Below the pieces are notes generated by a model. That model had not been told where the DNA came from. It saw only the letters and a program-made list of their open reading frames with translations, and ran no database searches. Below are positions 29,805 to 39,454 of a DNA stretch of 64,000 nt, piece after piece. Source of the stretch: Massilia phyllostachyos (lineage in GTDB: Bacteria > Pseudomonadota > Gammaproteobacteria > Burkholderiales > Burkholderiaceae_D). Position 1 is the stretch's first letter; every line of letters begins with the position of its first letter. Location of the stretch: the NCBI RefSeq assembly GCF_021044825.1, contig NZ_JAJNOC010000001.1:744001-808000 (forward strand). Reading direction: 5' to 3'. The position numbers and the translations under genes were made by a program.

Positions 29805-30425
29805 TTAAACCGGGTAGCCGGCTTTGCGCAGAAGATTGGCCGTCTCGAACAGCGGCAGCCCCATGATCCCGGAATGGCTGCCCTCGATATGCTCGACGAA
29901 TAAGGCCGCCAGCCCCTGGATGCCGTAGCCACCGGCCTTGTCATACGGCTCGGTCGTCGCGCAATACGCCCTGATCTGCGCCGGCGTCAGCTTGGCAAAC
30001 CGCACCTCCGACAGCTGCGTGACCTGCTCCGCCACCCGCTCCGCATGGATCGCCACCGAGGTCAGCACCTGGTGCGTGCGCCCCGACAGGCGCTCGAGCA
30101 TGGCAATCGCTTCCTTGTGATCGACCGGTTTACCGAGGATCTCGCCGTCGATGGTGACGGTGGTATCGGCCGTCAGCACCGGCCGCAGCGGCTGCCTGCG
30201 CTGCTGCAGCATGTTCCAGGCGAACGCGCCTTTTTCCTTCGCCACCCGGGCGACATACACGTGCGGGTCTTCGCCCGGCAGCACGTCCTCGCTGACGTCG
30301 GCGGCGCCGCGCGCCGGGTCGCTGCGCAGCATCAGCAACTCGAATTCGACGCCGACCTGGCGCAGCAGTTCGCGCCTGCGCGGGCTCTTGGAAGCGAGGT
30401 AGATTTTATTGTCGCGATGTCTCAT
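29805..30425 (-). CDS. maf: Maf-family nucleotide pyrophosphatase
   Basis: 206 residues. Maf proteins hydrolyse non-canonical or modified nucleoside triphosphates to monophosphates. The signature LASKSPRRRELL near the N terminus, ADTTVTIDGEILGKP and KAGGYGIQGLAALFVEHIEG are all present. The ATG at 30425 gives MRHRDNKIYLASKSP. It follows rlmH by 27 bases and precedes rng on the same strand, a standard order in betaproteobacteria. Confidence 0.94.
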   Translation of the reverse strand: MRHRDNKIYLASKSPRRRELLRQVGVEFELLMLRSDPARGAADVSEDVLPGEDPHVYVARVAKEKGAFAWNMLQQRRQPLRPVLTADTTVTIDGEILGKPVDHKEAIAMLERLSGRTHQVLTSVAIHAERVAEQVTQLSEVRFAKLTPAQIRAYCATTEPYDKAGGYGIQGLAALFVEHIEGSHSGIMGLPLFETANLLRKAGYPV

Positions 30426-30452
30426 GTGCTCATGGGGAAGGGAGCGGCCGGT

Positions 30453-30923
30453 TCAGACGCGGTGGTACGGGTGATTCTGGGTGATCGACCAGGCACGGTA
30501 CAACTGTTCCGCAAGCATGACGCGCACGATTCCATGCGGCAGCGTCATGCTCGAGATGCGGATCATGCCTTCGGCTTTCGCCTTCAGGGCCGGATCGAGC
30601 CCGTCGGCGCCGCCGATCAGGAAGGCGGTGTCGCGCCCCTCCTGCTGCCAGGTTTCGAGCATCTGCGACAGACCGACGCTGGTCAGGTCCTTGCCGCGTT
30701 CGTCCAGGGCAATGATGCGCACGCCCTTCGGCAGCACGGCCTCGATGCGCTCGCGCTCGAGCGCCATCGCGGTGGCGGCGGTCTTGCTGCCGGAGCGCTC
30801 GACCGGCTTGATTTCCTTGAGCACGATGCGCAGCTCGGGCGGCATGCGCTTGGTGTACTCGCCGAAGCCGGACTCGATCCAGGCCGGCATCTTGTGCCCG
30901 ACTGCGGCAATGATCAGCTGCAT
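30453..30923 (-). CDS. rlmH: 23S rRNA pseudouridine-1915 methyltransferase RlmH
   Basis: 156 residues, the normal family length. RlmH is a small knotted SPOUT methyltransferase that methylates pseudouridine 1915 of 23S rRNA using S-adenosylmethionine. Diagnostic stretches are [42 protein letters not shown] and [19 protein letters not shown]. It lies 7 bases after rsfS, so the two probably share a transcript. Confidence 0.96.
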   Translation of the reverse strand: MQLIIAAVGHKMPAWIESGFGEYTKRMPPELRIVLKEIKPVERSGSKTAATAMALERERIEAVLPKGVRIIALDERGKDLTSVGLSQMLETWQQEGRDTAFLIGGADGLDPALKAKAEGMIRISSMTLPHGIVRVMLAEQLYRAWSITQNHPYHRV

Positions 30924-30930
30924 AAGAGAC

Positions 30931-31608
30931 TTATTCTGCAGCCTTCTTCACGCGGCGGATCACCTTCTTCACCGGCTCGGCGTCAAGCGGAGCGGCTTTC
31001 GGCGTACGCTTCGGCGGCTTGGCCTTGGTGGCTTCGACGGCGGCGACTTCGCTCTTGCTCGGCGCAACCTTCACGGTCTTGCCGGTTGGGACCTTTTTCG
31101 CAGCCGGCTTCTTGGCGGCGGTGGTCGTGGTGGCGGCCGCTTTCTTCGCCGCAGGCTTGCGTTCCTTGACCGGCTGCGCTTCCGGTTCGTCCTTGTTGGC
31201 GGCCAGGTGCTTCGACTTGACCTTCGACTCGGCGGCTTCGGCCGCTTCCGGCGTCGACTTGCGCTTGGCGGCGCCCAGCTTGACCGGCTTGTCGCCCCAG
31301 ATTTCTTCCAGGCGGTAGTACTGGCGGATGGCCGGCTGCATGATGTGGACGATCATGTCGCCCAGGTCGACCAGCACCCATTCGCCGGTGTCCTCGCCTT
31401 CCATGCCGACCACGTCGCCGCCGGCGGCCTTGACCTTGTCGCGCACCGAGGCGGCCAGCGCCTTGGTCTGGCGGTTCGAGGTGCCCGAGACGACGGCGAT
31501 GCGGTCGAACAGGCTGGTCAGGTGCGTGGTGTCGAACAGGACGATTTCCTGGCCCTTGACGTCTTCGAGGGCGTCAACGACGAGGGTCTGCAGTTTCTTG
31601 ATATCCAT
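30931..31608 (-). CDS. rsfS: Ribosomal silencing factor RsfS with long basic C-terminal tail
   Basis: 225 residues, about twice the usual ~105-130. Residues ~1-115 are the RsfS fold ([42 protein letters not shown]), which binds ribosomal protein L14 and stops the subunits from joining in starvation. Residues ~120-225 are a Lys/Ala/Pro-rich, low-complexity basic tail resembling histone-like extensions ([18 protein letters not shown]). The ATG at 31608 overlaps the nadD stop (TAATG). Confidence 0.92.
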   Translation of the reverse strand: MDIKKLQTLVVDALEDVKGQEIVLFDTTHLTSLFDRIAVVSGTSNRQTKALAASVRDKVKAAGGDVVGMEGEDTGEWVLVDLGDMIVHIMQPAIRQYYRLEEIWGDKPVKLGAAKRKSTPEAAEAAESKVKSKHLAANKDEPEAQPVKERKPAAKKAAATTTTAAKKPAAKKVPTGKTVKVAPSKSEVAAVEATKAKPPKRTPKAAPLDAEPVKKVIRRVKKAAE

Positions 31609-32279
31609 TAGCTTTTATATAAGTTATGTTGTTGAATATAGTCTAGCACTCCGCGCGGAACGAGCGCGCCAAGGTCTGTACCTTGATCCGCGCCGGTAGC
31701 CGGTTCCTTGCCGAGGGCGTTTCTAATCTGTGTGGCGGAAATATCCACCGCCAGGGTACGGGCCAGGCATACCTTGCCGTGCGACGCGGCGCGCACTTCC
31801 CCGGGCGCCGCCAGCCGCCGTGCGAGTTGGTCCGCCACCGCGGGCGGCAGCCGGTCTTCGTCCAGCGCATAGCCGGGACGCGCCGCCACTGCCAGGTTGC
31901 ACAGCGCGAACAGCTCCTGCCAGTCGCGCCAGGTGTCGAGCTTTTGCAGCTGGTCGGCGCCCATCAGGAAGACGATCGAGGCTGCATCGCCGAGCTCCGC
32001 GCGCAATCCGCGCAGGGTCTCGACGGTGTAGGTCGGCGTCCCGCGGTCGATCTCGCGCGTATCGATCACGACATCGAACGATTCGCCGGCGAAGGCCAGT
32101 TCCAGCATGCGGATGCGATCGCGCTCGCCGGCCTGCAGGCTGGCCTTCTGCCAGGGCAGGGCCGGCAGGATGCGCAGCTCGTCCGGCCGCAATAATTCGG
32201 CGAACAGCGCGGCCAGTGCGACGTGGCCGTGGTGTACCGGGTCGAAGCTCCCACCCAGCAGGGCAACGCAGCGGGTCAC
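31608..32279 (-). CDS. nadD: Nicotinate-nucleotide adenylyltransferase NadD
   Basis: 223 residues. NadD joins ATP and nicotinate mononucleotide to form deamido-NAD in NAD synthesis. The nucleotidyltransferase motif [15 protein letters not shown] and the later SATQIRNAL (the ISxTxxR equivalent) are present. The start is GTG at 32279, overlapping the hemF stop by four bases, and its stop overlaps the rsfS start, so hemF-nadD-rsfS are translationally coupled. Confidence 0.95.
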   Translation of the reverse strand: MTRCVALLGGSFDPVHHGHVALAALFAELLRPDELRILPALPWQKASLQAGERDRIRMLELAFAGESFDVVIDTREIDRGTPTYTVETLRGLRAELGDAASIVFLMGADQLQKLDTWRDWQELFALCNLAVAARPGYALDEDRLPPAVADQLARRLAAPGEVRAASHGKVCLARTLAVDISATQIRNALGKEPATGADQGTDLGALVPRGVLDYIQQHNLYKS

Positions 32280-33187
32280 GAGGCCAGCCAGTCCCGGTGC
32301 GGGAGAAAGTCCGAATACAGCGCCGCTTCAGGGCCGCCGGGTTCCGGATGCCAGTCGTAGCGCCATTTGACGATCGGCGGCATCGACATCAGGATCGCCT
32401 CGGTGCGCCCGCCCGACTGCAGGCCGAACAGGGTGCCGCGGTCCCAGACGAGGTTGAACTCGACGTAGCGGCCGCGCCGGTAGGCCTGGAAGTCGCGCTC
32501 GCGTTCGCCGTAGGGCTGGTCCTTGCGCGCGTTCACGATCGGCAGGTAGGCGTCGAGGAAGCCGTTGCCGACCTGCTGCACCATGGCGAACGATTGGTCG
32601 AAGCCGAGTTCGTTGAAATCGTCGAAGAAGATGCCGCCGACGCCGCGTGCTTCCTTGCGGTGCTTCAGGTAGAAGTACTCGTCGCACCACTTCTTGAAGC
32701 GCGGGTGCAGCTCAATGCCGTAGGGGGCCAGGGCGTCGTGGCAGGTGCGGTGGAAGTGGCGCGCATCGTCCATGTTGCCGTAATACGGCGTCAGATCCAT
32801 GCCGCCGCCGAACCACCAGACCGGGTCCTTGCCTTCCGCGGTCGCTTCGAAAAAGCGCACGTTCATGTGCACGGTCGGGGCGTAGGGGTTACGCGGGTGC
32901 AGCACCAAGGAAACGCCCATCGCTTCCCAGGCGCGGCCCGCCAGTTCCGGCCGCGCGGCCATGGCCGAGGGCGGCAGGCTGGCGCCCATCACGTGCGAGA
33001 AGTTCACCCCGCCGCGCTCGAACACATTGCCTTCCTCGATCAGCCGCGAAATGCCACCGCCGCCTTCGGGGCGTTCCCAAGTGTCGGTCAGGAAGGGCTT
33101 GCCGTCGATCTGCTCCAGGGCTTGCACGATGCGTGATTGCAGGTCGAGCAGCCAGGTCTTGATGGCGGTGGGGGTGGGGGTGGTCAT
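32276..33187 (-). CDS. hemF: Oxygen-dependent coproporphyrinogen III oxidase HemF
   Basis: 303 residues. HemF decarboxylates coproporphyrinogen III to protoporphyrinogen IX with O2 in haem synthesis. The family blocks [34 protein letters not shown] [19 protein letters not shown] and [28 protein letters not shown] are present. The ATG at 33187 gives [17 protein letters not shown]; upstream open codons are intergenic. Confidence 0.96.
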   Translation of the reverse strand: MTTPTPTAIKTWLLDLQSRIVQALEQIDGKPFLTDTWERPEGGGGISRLIEEGNVFERGGVNFSHVMGASLPPSAMAARPELAGRAWEAMGVSLVLHPRNPYAPTVHMNVRFFEATAEGKDPVWWFGGGMDLTPYYGNMDDARHFHRTCHDALAPYGIELHPRFKKWCDEYFYLKHRKEARGVGGIFFDDFNELGFDQSFAMVQQVGNGFLDAYLPIVNARKDQPYGERERDFQAYRRGRYVEFNLVWDRGTLFGLQSGGRTEAILMSMPPIVKWRYDWHPEPGGPEAALYSDFLPHRDWLAS

Positions 33188-33294
33188 GCGAACGGGTTGG
33201 GTCGGAAATGGGACGGATTGTACACCTGCTTCGAGGGTGTACTTATTCTTGTGGTGGATGGAGGAGTTGGTGGCGTGCCACGAACTTGGGCGAA

Positions 33295-33377
33295 GTGATG
33301 CCAGTGGCATCACTTTGGCCTACGCCGGAACGACGGTCTTTGGGCTAACGGTGAACTCAAACAACGTCGTTCCGGCG
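33295..33377. repeat. Two inverted repeats between purD and hemF
   Basis: GTGATGCC-AGT-GGCATCAC (33295-33313) is a perfect 8-bp stem. Next to it CGCCGGAACGACG (33323-33335) and CGTCGTTCCGGCG (33365-33377) form a perfect 13-bp inverted pair, followed by AAGGCCGGAACCC. The shape suggests a REP-like element or a transcription end point for purD. Confidence 0.65.
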
Positions 33378-33415
33378 AAGGCCGGAACCCAATTTTGTGT
33401 GAAGACCGACAGCGC

Positions 33416-34681
33416 TTATTTCAACCCGCGCCAGCCGATATCCCGACGATACTGCGCCCCATTGAAGTGAATCTTCTCCACCGTCTCATACGCCTGCTTC
33501 TGCGCCATCTTCACGCTATCCCCCAGGCCGACAACGCACAAGACCCGCCCCCCACTGGTCTGCAGCGACCCCGCCACCTGCTGCGTCCCCGCATGGAAGG
33601 TCACGCACTCCGGCGTCTCCGCCGGAATGCCGTCGATGACGTCCCCCTTGCGCGGGCTGTCCGGATACCCTGCCGCCGCCATCACGACGCCCACCGCGGT
33701 GCGGCGGTCCCATTCGAGTTCGACGGTGTCCAGGGTGCCGTTGCAGGCGTGGTCCAGCACCGTCAGGAAGTCGCTTTTCAGGCGCGCCATGATCGGCTGG
33801 GTTTCCGGGTCGCCCATGCGGCAGTTGAATTCCAGGGTGCGCGGGTTGCCTTCGCTGTCGATCATCAGGCCCGCGTACAGGAAGCCGGTGAACACGATGC
33901 CGTCCCTGGCCATGCCCTGGATGGTCGGGTTGATGATCTCACGCATCACGCGCGCGTGCATCGACGGGGTCACGATCGGGGCGGGCGAGTAGGCGCCCAT
34001 GCCGCCGGTGTTCGGGCCTTCGTCGTGGTCCTTCAGGCGCTTGTGGTCCTGGCTGGTCGCCAGCGGCAGCACGTTCTTGCCGTCGCACATGACGATGAAG
34101 CTGGCCTCTTCGCCCGCCAGGAATTCCTCGATCACGATGCGCGCGCCGGCGTCGCCGAAGGCGTTATCGGACAGCATGTGGTCGACCGCGGAATGAGCTT
34201 CAGCAAGTGACATGGCCACCACCACACCCTTGCCGGCCGCCAGGCCGTCGGCCTTGATGACGATCGGCGCGCCGTTGGCGTCGATGTAGGCGTGGGCTTG
34301 CGCCGCATCCGAGAAGCTCTGGTACTTGGCGGTCGGGATGCCGTGGCGCTGCATGAAGGCCTTGGCGAAATCCTTCGAGCTTTCCAGCTGCGCCGCCTCT
34401 TTCGTCGGCCCGAAGATTTTCAGGCCGCGCGCGCGGAACAGGTTGACGATGCCGGCCGCCAGCGGCGCTTCCGGTCCGACCAGGGTCAGGGCCACGCCTT
34501 CGGACACCACGAAGTCGGCCAGCGCCGCCGGATCGGTGATCTCGACCGTGACGAGGCGCGAATCCGATGCGGTGCCGCCGTTGCCGGGGGCGACGAAGAC
34601 GGTCTGGACGCGCTCCGATTGCGCGAGTTTCCAGGACAGGGCGTGTTCACGGCCGCCGGAGCCGACTACGAGGATTTTCAT
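33416..34681 (-). CDS. purD: Phosphoribosylamine-glycine ligase PurD
   Basis: 421 residues, the standard length. PurD makes glycinamide ribonucleotide from phosphoribosylamine, glycine and ATP, the second step of purine synthesis. It starts MKILVVGSGGREHALSWKL. The ATP-grasp region includes IVIKADGLAAGKGVVVA and ARIVIEEFLAGEEASF, with NTGGMGAYSPAP and ENCRMGDPETQ-like EFNCRMGDPETQP. It follows yebC by 12 bases on the same strand. Confidence 0.97.
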   Translation of the reverse strand: MKILVVGSGGREHALSWKLAQSERVQTVFVAPGNGGTASDSRLVTVEITDPAALADFVVSEGVALTLVGPEAPLAAGIVNLFRARGLKIFGPTKEAAQLESSKDFAKAFMQRHGIPTAKYQSFSDAAQAHAYIDANGAPIVIKADGLAAGKGVVVAMSLAEAHSAVDHMLSDNAFGDAGARIVIEEFLAGEEASFIVMCDGKNVLPLATSQDHKRLKDHDEGPNTGGMGAYSPAPIVTPSMHARVMREIINPTIQGMARDGIVFTGFLYAGLMIDSEGNPRTLEFNCRMGDPETQPIMARLKSDFLTVLDHACNGTLDTVELEWDRRTAVGVVMAAAGYPDSPRKGDVIDGIPAETPECVTFHAGTQQVAGSLQTSGGRVLCVVGLGDSVKMAQKQAYETVEKIHFNGAQYRRDIGWRGLK

Positions 34682-34693
34682 GGAGAACCTTAA

Positions 34694-35419
34694 TTACTCT
34701 TCGATGATCGCGTTGGTGTACACGTCCTGGACGTCGTCCAGGTTTTCCAGCGCATCGAGGATCTTCTGCATCTTGACGGCGTCGTCGCCCGTGAGCACGG
34801 TTTCGTTGTCCGGCTTCATGATGACTTCCGAGACTTCGGCCTTGAAGCCGGCCTTTTCCAGCGCTTCCTTCACGCCGGCGTAGGCGAACGGGTCGCACAG
34901 CACTTCGAAGCCGCCTTCCTCGTCCTGCACCACGTCGTCGGCGCCGGCTTCCAGGGCCGCTTCCATCAGCTTGTCCTCTTCCACGCCCGGCGCGAACTGG
35001 AACTGGCCGACGTGCTTGAACATGAAGGCGACCGAACCCTCGGTGCCCATGTTGCCGCCGTATTTATTGAAGGCGTGGCGCACTTCGGCCACGGTCCGCA
35101 CGCGGTTGTCGGTCAGGCAGTCGACGATGATCGCCGCGCCGCCGATGCCGTAGCCTTCGTAGCGGATCTCTTCGTAGTTGACGCCTTCCAGTTCGCCGGC
35201 GCCGCGCTGGATCGCACGGGTGACGTTATCCTTCGGCATGTTCGCATCGGCCGCTTTTTCCACGGCGAGGCGCAGGCGCGGGTTCGAATTGATGTCGCTG
35301 CCGCCCATGCGCGAGGCGACGGTGATCTCCTTGATCAGGCGCGTCCAGATCTTGCCGCGCTTGGCGTCGGTGGCGGCTTTCTTATGCTTGATGTTGGCCC
35401 ATTTGCTGTGTCCAGCCAT
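34694..35419 (-). CDS. yebC: YebC/PmpR family transcriptional/translational regulator
   Basis: 241 residues, normal for the family. It starts [23 protein letters not shown], the invariant opening, which fixes the start at 35419. Other family blocks are [20 protein letters not shown] and GPGGVAIIVD-like [16 protein letters not shown]. Members bind DNA or help ribosomes through proline-rich stretches; the exact role here is open. An extended -10 promoter (35458-35466) lies upstream. Confidence 0.95.
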   Translation of the reverse strand: MAGHSKWANIKHKKAATDAKRGKIWTRLIKEITVASRMGGSDINSNPRLRLAVEKAADANMPKDNVTRAIQRGAGELEGVNYEEIRYEGYGIGGAAIIVDCLTDNRVRTVAEVRHAFNKYGGNMGTEGSVAFMFKHVGQFQFAPGVEEDKLMEAALEAGADDVVQDEEGGFEVLCDPFAYAGVKEALEKAGFKAEVSEVIMKPDNETVLTGDDAVKMQKILDALENLDDVQDVYTNAIIEE

Positions 35420-35457
35420 GTCGAGAATTCCCCAGTTGGTATGCAAGAGTGGCCGAC

Positions 35458-35466
35458 ATTCTAACA
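35458..35466 (-). promoter_or_regulatory. Extended -10 promoter element of yebC
   Basis: On the minus strand the sequence TGTTAGAAT fits TGnTAtAAT, 38 bases before the yebC ATG. No good -35 is seen, as expected for an extended -10. A GCAAGAG/CTCTTGC inverted repeat (35443-35449, 35474-35480) surrounds it. Confidence 0.5.
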
Positions 35467-35508
35467 TAGGCCCCTCTTGCAAAATCGCCGCGAGAACGCT
35501 GTGACATG

Positions 35509-36291
35509 TCACGGAAACAACAGTCTGGTGCCCCAGGCGACCATCCCGAGACCGGCCAGGCAGGCGGGCAGGGTGGCGTCGCGCAGCCGCAGTTCGGCCA
35601 GCAGCAGCAGGCCCACCGCCGCCACCATCCCCGGGTTGCCGGGCCCGCCCGTCAAGGGCAGCAGCACGATCAGCCAGTAGCAGCCCAGCACCGTGCGCGC
35701 ATGCTCGGCGCCCTGCCACAGGGCGGCCAGCCGGCCCTTGCTCCAGCCGGACAGCAGGGCGGGGAAGGGCGCGCGGCAGTATTGCAGGCAGGCGTGCTTG
35801 GACGAAGTCCATTGCCAGGCGCCGGCCGCCACCAGCACCAGTCCGGAGGCGGCGGGATGGCGCACCGCCAGCGTGGCGTCCAGCATGCCGGCGTCGTGCA
35901 GGGTCCAGAACAGCAGCGTGACGATGGCGGCGAAGCCGGTCCAGGCCAGCAGGCAGCCGAGCGCGAACAGCCAGGGCGCGAGGCGCGCTCCAGCCAAGCT
36001 GCGGCGACCAGCGATGCGGCTCACCGCGGCCACCGCGACGGCGGCGGCCGGCAGCAGCAGCGCCACGTACAGGGCGGTCCACATGGCGAACACCAGCACC
36101 AGCTGGCCGGCGCGCAGCGGCGCCGGCGGCGGGCCGGCCACGGCCGGGCTCGAGAGCTGCACCGGGGCCGGCGGCGCCTGCATGCCCTGGAAGGCCAGCC
36201 ACGCCCAGCAGGCGCAAGCCAGCAGCGCGGCCCAGGCCAGCGCCATCGCCAGCGGCGGGCCGGGACGTTCGTCCACCACGGAGACATTCAT
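35509..36291 (-). CDS. DUF2182 family integral membrane protein
   Basis: 260 residues with about five to six membrane helices. The DUF2182 signature is visible in the [16 protein letters not shown] stretch (positively charged, two cysteines) and [18 protein letters not shown], with [20 protein letters not shown] after it. Members are predicted metal-binding membrane proteins, often paired with DUF1326 proteins; no such partner is here. The ATG at 36291 ([14 protein letters not shown]) overlaps the stop of a 26-codon upstream frame. A perfect palindrome GTGACATGTCAC (35501-35512) covers its stop codon. Confidence 0.8.
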   Translation of the reverse strand: MNVSVVDERPGPPLAMALAWAALLACACWAWLAFQGMQAPPAPVQLSSPAVAGPPPAPLRAGQLVLVFAMWTALYVALLLPAAAVAVAAVSRIAGRRSLAGARLAPWLFALGCLLAWTGFAAIVTLLFWTLHDAGMLDATLAVRHPAASGLVLVAAGAWQWTSSKHACLQYCRAPFPALLSGWSKGRLAALWQGAEHARTVLGCYWLIVLLPLTGGPGNPGMVAAVGLLLLAELRLRDATLPACLAGLGMVAWGTRLLFP

Positions 36292-36368
36292 CGCGCGCTC
36301 CCGCCGCGCAGCCGCAGGCGTCCGCTCGGCAGCAATGGCAGGCGCGGCGGGGTACTGGTCTGGTTCAT
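36288..36368 (-). CDS. Short coupled ORF upstream of DUF2182 gene (26 aa)
   Basis: ATG at 36368 is preceded by AGAGGGACGCC, a fair ribosome-binding site. It encodes a 26-residue basic peptide starting [14 protein letters not shown] and ending at a TGA that overlaps the ATG of the DUF2182 gene (ATGA). The arrangement is that of a leader peptide or translational coupler. No homology is known to me. Confidence 0.35.
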   Translation of the reverse strand: MNQTSTPPRLPLLPSGRLRLRGGSAR

Positions 36369-36486
36369 GGCGTCCCTCTTCCCATGGTTGAATTGCGCTG
36401 TTCGACAGCAAGTTCCCGCCCTTCGTTCTCCCATCCGCTCCAGCCCGCCGCCGGCAAGCGCGGCCATTTCCTCCTACAATCGTAGG

Positions 36487-37404
36487 ATGAACGATGCTTC
36501 CTCCAGCCAATCCGCTGCTCCCTTGCCACGCGCCGCCGTCCTCGCCGGACTCTCGATCGCCATCGCCGGCGCCATCCTGTTTTCAACGAAGGCGATCGTG
36601 GCGAAACTGCTGTACCGCTACCACATCGACGCAGTTACGTTGATCGCGTTCAGGATGCTGTTCTCGCTTCCGGTGTTTATCGCCGTGGCGGTCTGGAAGA
36701 TGCGCGTCGGCCCGCCGCTCAGCCCGCAAGACCGCTGGCGCATCGCCGGCCTCGGCCTGGTCGGCTATTACCTGTCGAGCTACCTGGATTTCCTCGGCCT
36801 GCAGCACATCTCGGTCGGCCTCGAGCGGCTGATCCTGTTCCTCACGCCGACCTTCGTCCTCCTGATCAACGTGATGGTGTTCAAGCGCCGTGTGCGCCGC
36901 ATCGAATGGGCGGCGCTGGCGCTGGCCTATTGCGGCATCGTGCTGGTGTTCGTGCACGACCTGGCCGGCGGCGCGGGCAGCACCGTGCTCGGTTCCCTGT
37001 TCGTGCTGGGCTCGGCGCTGAGCTACGCCTTCTACCTGCTCGGCACCGGCGAGATGGTGCGCCGCATCGGCTCGCTGCGCCTGGTCGCCTACGCGATGTG
37101 CGTGTCGAGCGCCGCCTGCCTGCTGCAGTTCTTCCTGCTGCGTCCCGCGAGCATGCTGGTGCAGCCGGCCGAGGTTTACTGGCTCTCGCTGGTGAATGGG
37201 GTATTCTGTACGATCTTCCCCGTGTTCATGACCATGGCCGCGGTGCAGCGCATCGGCGCCGCCACCGCCTCGCAGGCCGGGATGATCGGGCCGGTGTCCA
37301 CGCTCTTCCTCGGCGCGCTGATCCTCGGCGAGCCGATCACGGGCGTGCAGCTGGCCGGCACGGGGCTCGTGCTGCTTGGGATCTACCTGCTTTCGAAAAA
37401 ATGA
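36487..37404 (+). CDS. EamA/DMT-family transporter
   Basis: 305 residues, ten predicted helices in two EamA repeats (first ~15-150, second ~165-303). Motifs [35 protein letters not shown] and [21 protein letters not shown] are typical of drug/metabolite exporters of the RhaT/YdcZ-like class. It sits in the inner membrane; the substrate is unknown. ATG at 36487; its stop overlaps the mgsA start by four bases, so the two are coupled. Confidence 0.88.
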   Translation: MNDASSSQSAAPLPRAAVLAGLSIAIAGAILFSTKAIVAKLLYRYHIDAVTLIAFRMLFSLPVFIAVAVWKMRVGPPLSPQDRWRIAGLGLVGYYLSSYLDFLGLQHISVGLERLILFLTPTFVLLINVMVFKRRVRRIEWAALALAYCGIVLVFVHDLAGGAGSTVLGSLFVLGSALSYAFYLLGTGEMVRRIGSLRLVAYAMCVSSAACLLQFFLLRPASMLVQPAEVYWLSLVNGVFCTIFPVFMTMAAVQRIGAATASQAGMIGPVSTLFLGALILGEPITGVQLAGTGLVLLGIYLLSKK

Positions 37405-37796
37405 CGACGACCACACCCCGGATTGCGCTGATCGCGCACGACAAGAAGAAGGACGACATGATCTCGCTCGCGGGCGAGTACATCGAGTTTCTCAAGATGT
37501 GTACCCTCTCCGCCACCGGCACCACCGGCGGACGCCTCGCCAACGAGCTCGGGCTCACCGTCGAGCGCAAGCATTCCGGCCCGGTCGGCGGCGATCTGCA
37601 GATCGGCGCCCTGCTGGTCGAGGGCGAGATCGACTGCGTGATTTTCCTGCGCGACCCGATGACCCCGCAGCCGCACGAGCCCGACATCAACGCCCTGGTG
37701 CGCGCCTGCGACGTCCACAACGTCGCCTGCGCCACCAATGTCTCCACCGCGCGCCTGGTGCTGTCGCAGCTGATCGCGGCCCGGGCCCAGGCCTGA
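37401..37796 (+). CDS. mgsA: Methylglyoxal synthase
   Basis: 131 residues. MgsA converts dihydroxyacetone phosphate into methylglyoxal and phosphate, a bypass of lower glycolysis. Family blocks [46 protein letters not shown] and [16 protein letters not shown] carry the catalytic His and Asp residues and phosphate loop. The ATG at 37401 overlaps the transporter stop. It precedes a quinone reductase by 14 bases. Confidence 0.95.
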   Translation: MTTTTPRIALIAHDKKKDDMISLAGEYIEFLKMCTLSATGTTGGRLANELGLTVERKHSGPVGGDLQIGALLVEGEIDCVIFLRDPMTPQPHEPDINALVRACDVHNVACATNVSTARLVLSQLIAARAQA

Positions 37797-37810
37797 AGGA
37801 GGTCACCACC

Positions 37811-38785
37811 ATGGTGAAAGCCATCCGCATCGCCGCCCTAGGTGGCCCCGAAGTGCTGGAATACGTGGACGTCGAGGTCGGCGAACCCGGCTCGGGCGAA
37901 GCGCGCGTGCGCCACCACGCGATCGGCCTGAACTACATCGACACCTATTACCGCAGCGGCCTGTACAAGATGGCCTTGCCGGCCGTGCTGGGCCAGGAAG
38001 GCGCGGGCGTGGTGGAAGCGGTGGGCGAGGGCGTCACGCACCTTTCTCCGGGCGACCGCGTCGTGTATGCGGGCGGGGCCGGCGGCGCCTACAGCGAAGC
38101 GCGCGTGATGCCGGCAGCTATGCTGGTGCGCCTGCCGGAATCGATCTCGTTCGAGGCCGGCGCGGCCATGATGCTGCAGGGGCTGACGGTGCAGTACCTG
38201 TTCCGCCAGACGTATGAGCTGCAAGCCGGCCAGACCATCCTGTTCCACGCGGCGGCCGGTGGCGTCGGCCTGATCGCCTGCCAGTGGGCGAAGGCGCTGG
38301 GCGTGAACCTGATCGGGACCGTCGGCTCCGAGGAAAAGGCGGAACTGGCGCGGGCCCACGGCGCGGCCCACGTCATCAACTACAACACCGAGGATGTCGT
38401 TGCGCGCGTGCTCGAGATCACTGGCGGGGCCAGGGTTCCGGTGGTGTACGACTCGGTCGGCAAGGACACCTTCATCCGCTCGCTGGACTGCCTGCAGCCG
38501 CGCGGGCTGATGGTCAGTTTCGGGAATGCCTCCGGGGCCGTGCCGCCGTTCGCGCTCAGTGAACTGGCGTCGCGCGGGTCGCTTTATATTACGCGGCCGA
38601 CGCTGTTTGCCTACGCGTCGGATCGCGAGAAGCTGGAAGCCATGGCGGCCGAATTGTTCGGGATGGTCGAGAGCGGGAAGATTACGGTGGAGGTCAAGCA
38701 GCGCTTTGCGTTGGCTGACGCGGCCGAGGCGCACCGCGCGCTGGAGGGGCGCCGTACCACCGGTTCGACGGTGCTGCTGCCATGA
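37811..38785 (+). CDS. NADPH:quinone reductase / zeta-crystallin-like oxidoreductase
   Basis: 324 residues of the medium-chain dehydrogenase family without zinc ligands. Features are RHHAIGLNYIDTYYRSGLY, LGQEGAGVVEAVGEGV, and the nucleotide-binding stretch HAAAGGVGLIACQWAKALG. It would reduce quinones or reactive carbonyls with NADPH. Placement after methylglyoxal synthase could reflect aldehyde or redox stress handling, though this is inference. AGGAGG-type ribosome site sits before ATG 37811. Its stop overlaps the start of a small membrane protein gene. Confidence 0.92.
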   Translation: MVKAIRIAALGGPEVLEYVDVEVGEPGSGEARVRHHAIGLNYIDTYYRSGLYKMALPAVLGQEGAGVVEAVGEGVTHLSPGDRVVYAGGAGGAYSEARVMPAAMLVRLPESISFEAGAAMMLQGLTVQYLFRQTYELQAGQTILFHAAAGGVGLIACQWAKALGVNLIGTVGSEEKAELARAHGAAHVINYNTEDVVARVLEITGGARVPVVYDSVGKDTFIRSLDCLQPRGLMVSFGNASGAVPPFALSELASRGSLYITRPTLFAYASDREKLEAMAAELFGMVESGKITVEVKQRFALADAAEAHRALEGRRTTGSTVLLP

Positions 38786-38925
38786 GGGATACCAACGACG
38801 ACAACGGCGCCGCCGCGCCCCATGACCCCGGCGTGCCGAAGTTCGGGCGGCTGCTGATCGTGCTGGCCTTTGCGCTGATCCTGATCGTGGCGATCACGTT
38901 CGGCTCGGAAGCCTACTTCAGCTGA
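38782..38925 (+). CDS. Small single-helix membrane protein (47 aa)
   Basis: ATG at 38782 overlaps the quinone reductase stop (ATGA). The peptide has a polar, acidic N terminus (MRDTNDDNGA), then a strong membrane helix (LLIVLAFALILIVAITF) and ends GSEAYFS. It is too short for most gene callers. Orientation would be a cytosolic N terminus with basic K/R before the helix. No function is known. Confidence 0.6.
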   Translation: MRDTNDDNGAAAPHDPGVPKFGRLLIVLAFALILIVAITFGSEAYFS

Positions 38926-38944
38926 TGTGCGTAGCAGGGGCAGT

Positions 38945-39325
38945 TCAGCAAAAGCCGTGCTTTTGCATGGCGCCCCTGAGCTCATGCTTGAACGCGGAAA
39001 AGTCGACTGCTTTCTGGATGTATTCAATGGCTCCGAGATGATGAGCCCGCAGGCGATCGGCCTCGAGTCCCGAGCCCGAGAGAATGATCGTGGAAATCGG
39101 CGGGCGTCCCGCGGACCGCAGCTTCTCGAGTAGATCGAAGCCGTTCACCCGAGGCATCTTGATATCGAGCAGTAGCAGGTCGATGCGGCGTTCCAGCAGT
39201 ATCTCGTAGGCCTCGGCGCCATCATGGGCGACGCTCAGCTGGTGCGGAATGGCACAGCTCTCAAGCGCGATGCTGGTGAGCATCACGTCGACGTTCGCGT
39301 CGTCAACCAGCAAAATTTTTAGCAT
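38945..39325 (-). CDS. Single-domain response regulator (CheY-like receiver)
   Basis: 126 residues made only of a receiver domain. The acidic pair in VDDANVDVML, the phospho-acceptor Asp in LLLLDIKMPRVNGFDLL, the Ser of IILSGSG and the Lys of IQKAVDFSAF are in place. The variant hydroxyl residue pattern and lack of an output domain suggest signalling by protein contact. The start at 39325 (MLKILLVDD) is preferred over a 51-codon extension of low-quality sequence. No kinase is adjacent. Confidence 0.88.
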   Translation of the reverse strand: MLKILLVDDANVDVMLTSIALESCAIPHQLSVAHDGAEAYEILLERRIDLLLLDIKMPRVNGFDLLEKLRSAGRPPISTIILSGSGLEADRLRAHHLGAIEYIQKAVDFSAFKHELRGAMQKHGFC

Positions 39326-39454
39326 GGAGCATGGTAGCAGAGCGGGTGTCAATACTCCCGCACGCATGAAAATCGTCTTTTGACGCCGTATCGACAGGCC
39401 TGGAGAGGCTTGAGCGGCATCCGAAGGGAAGCAGGACGATCCGGAGCAAAAAAA

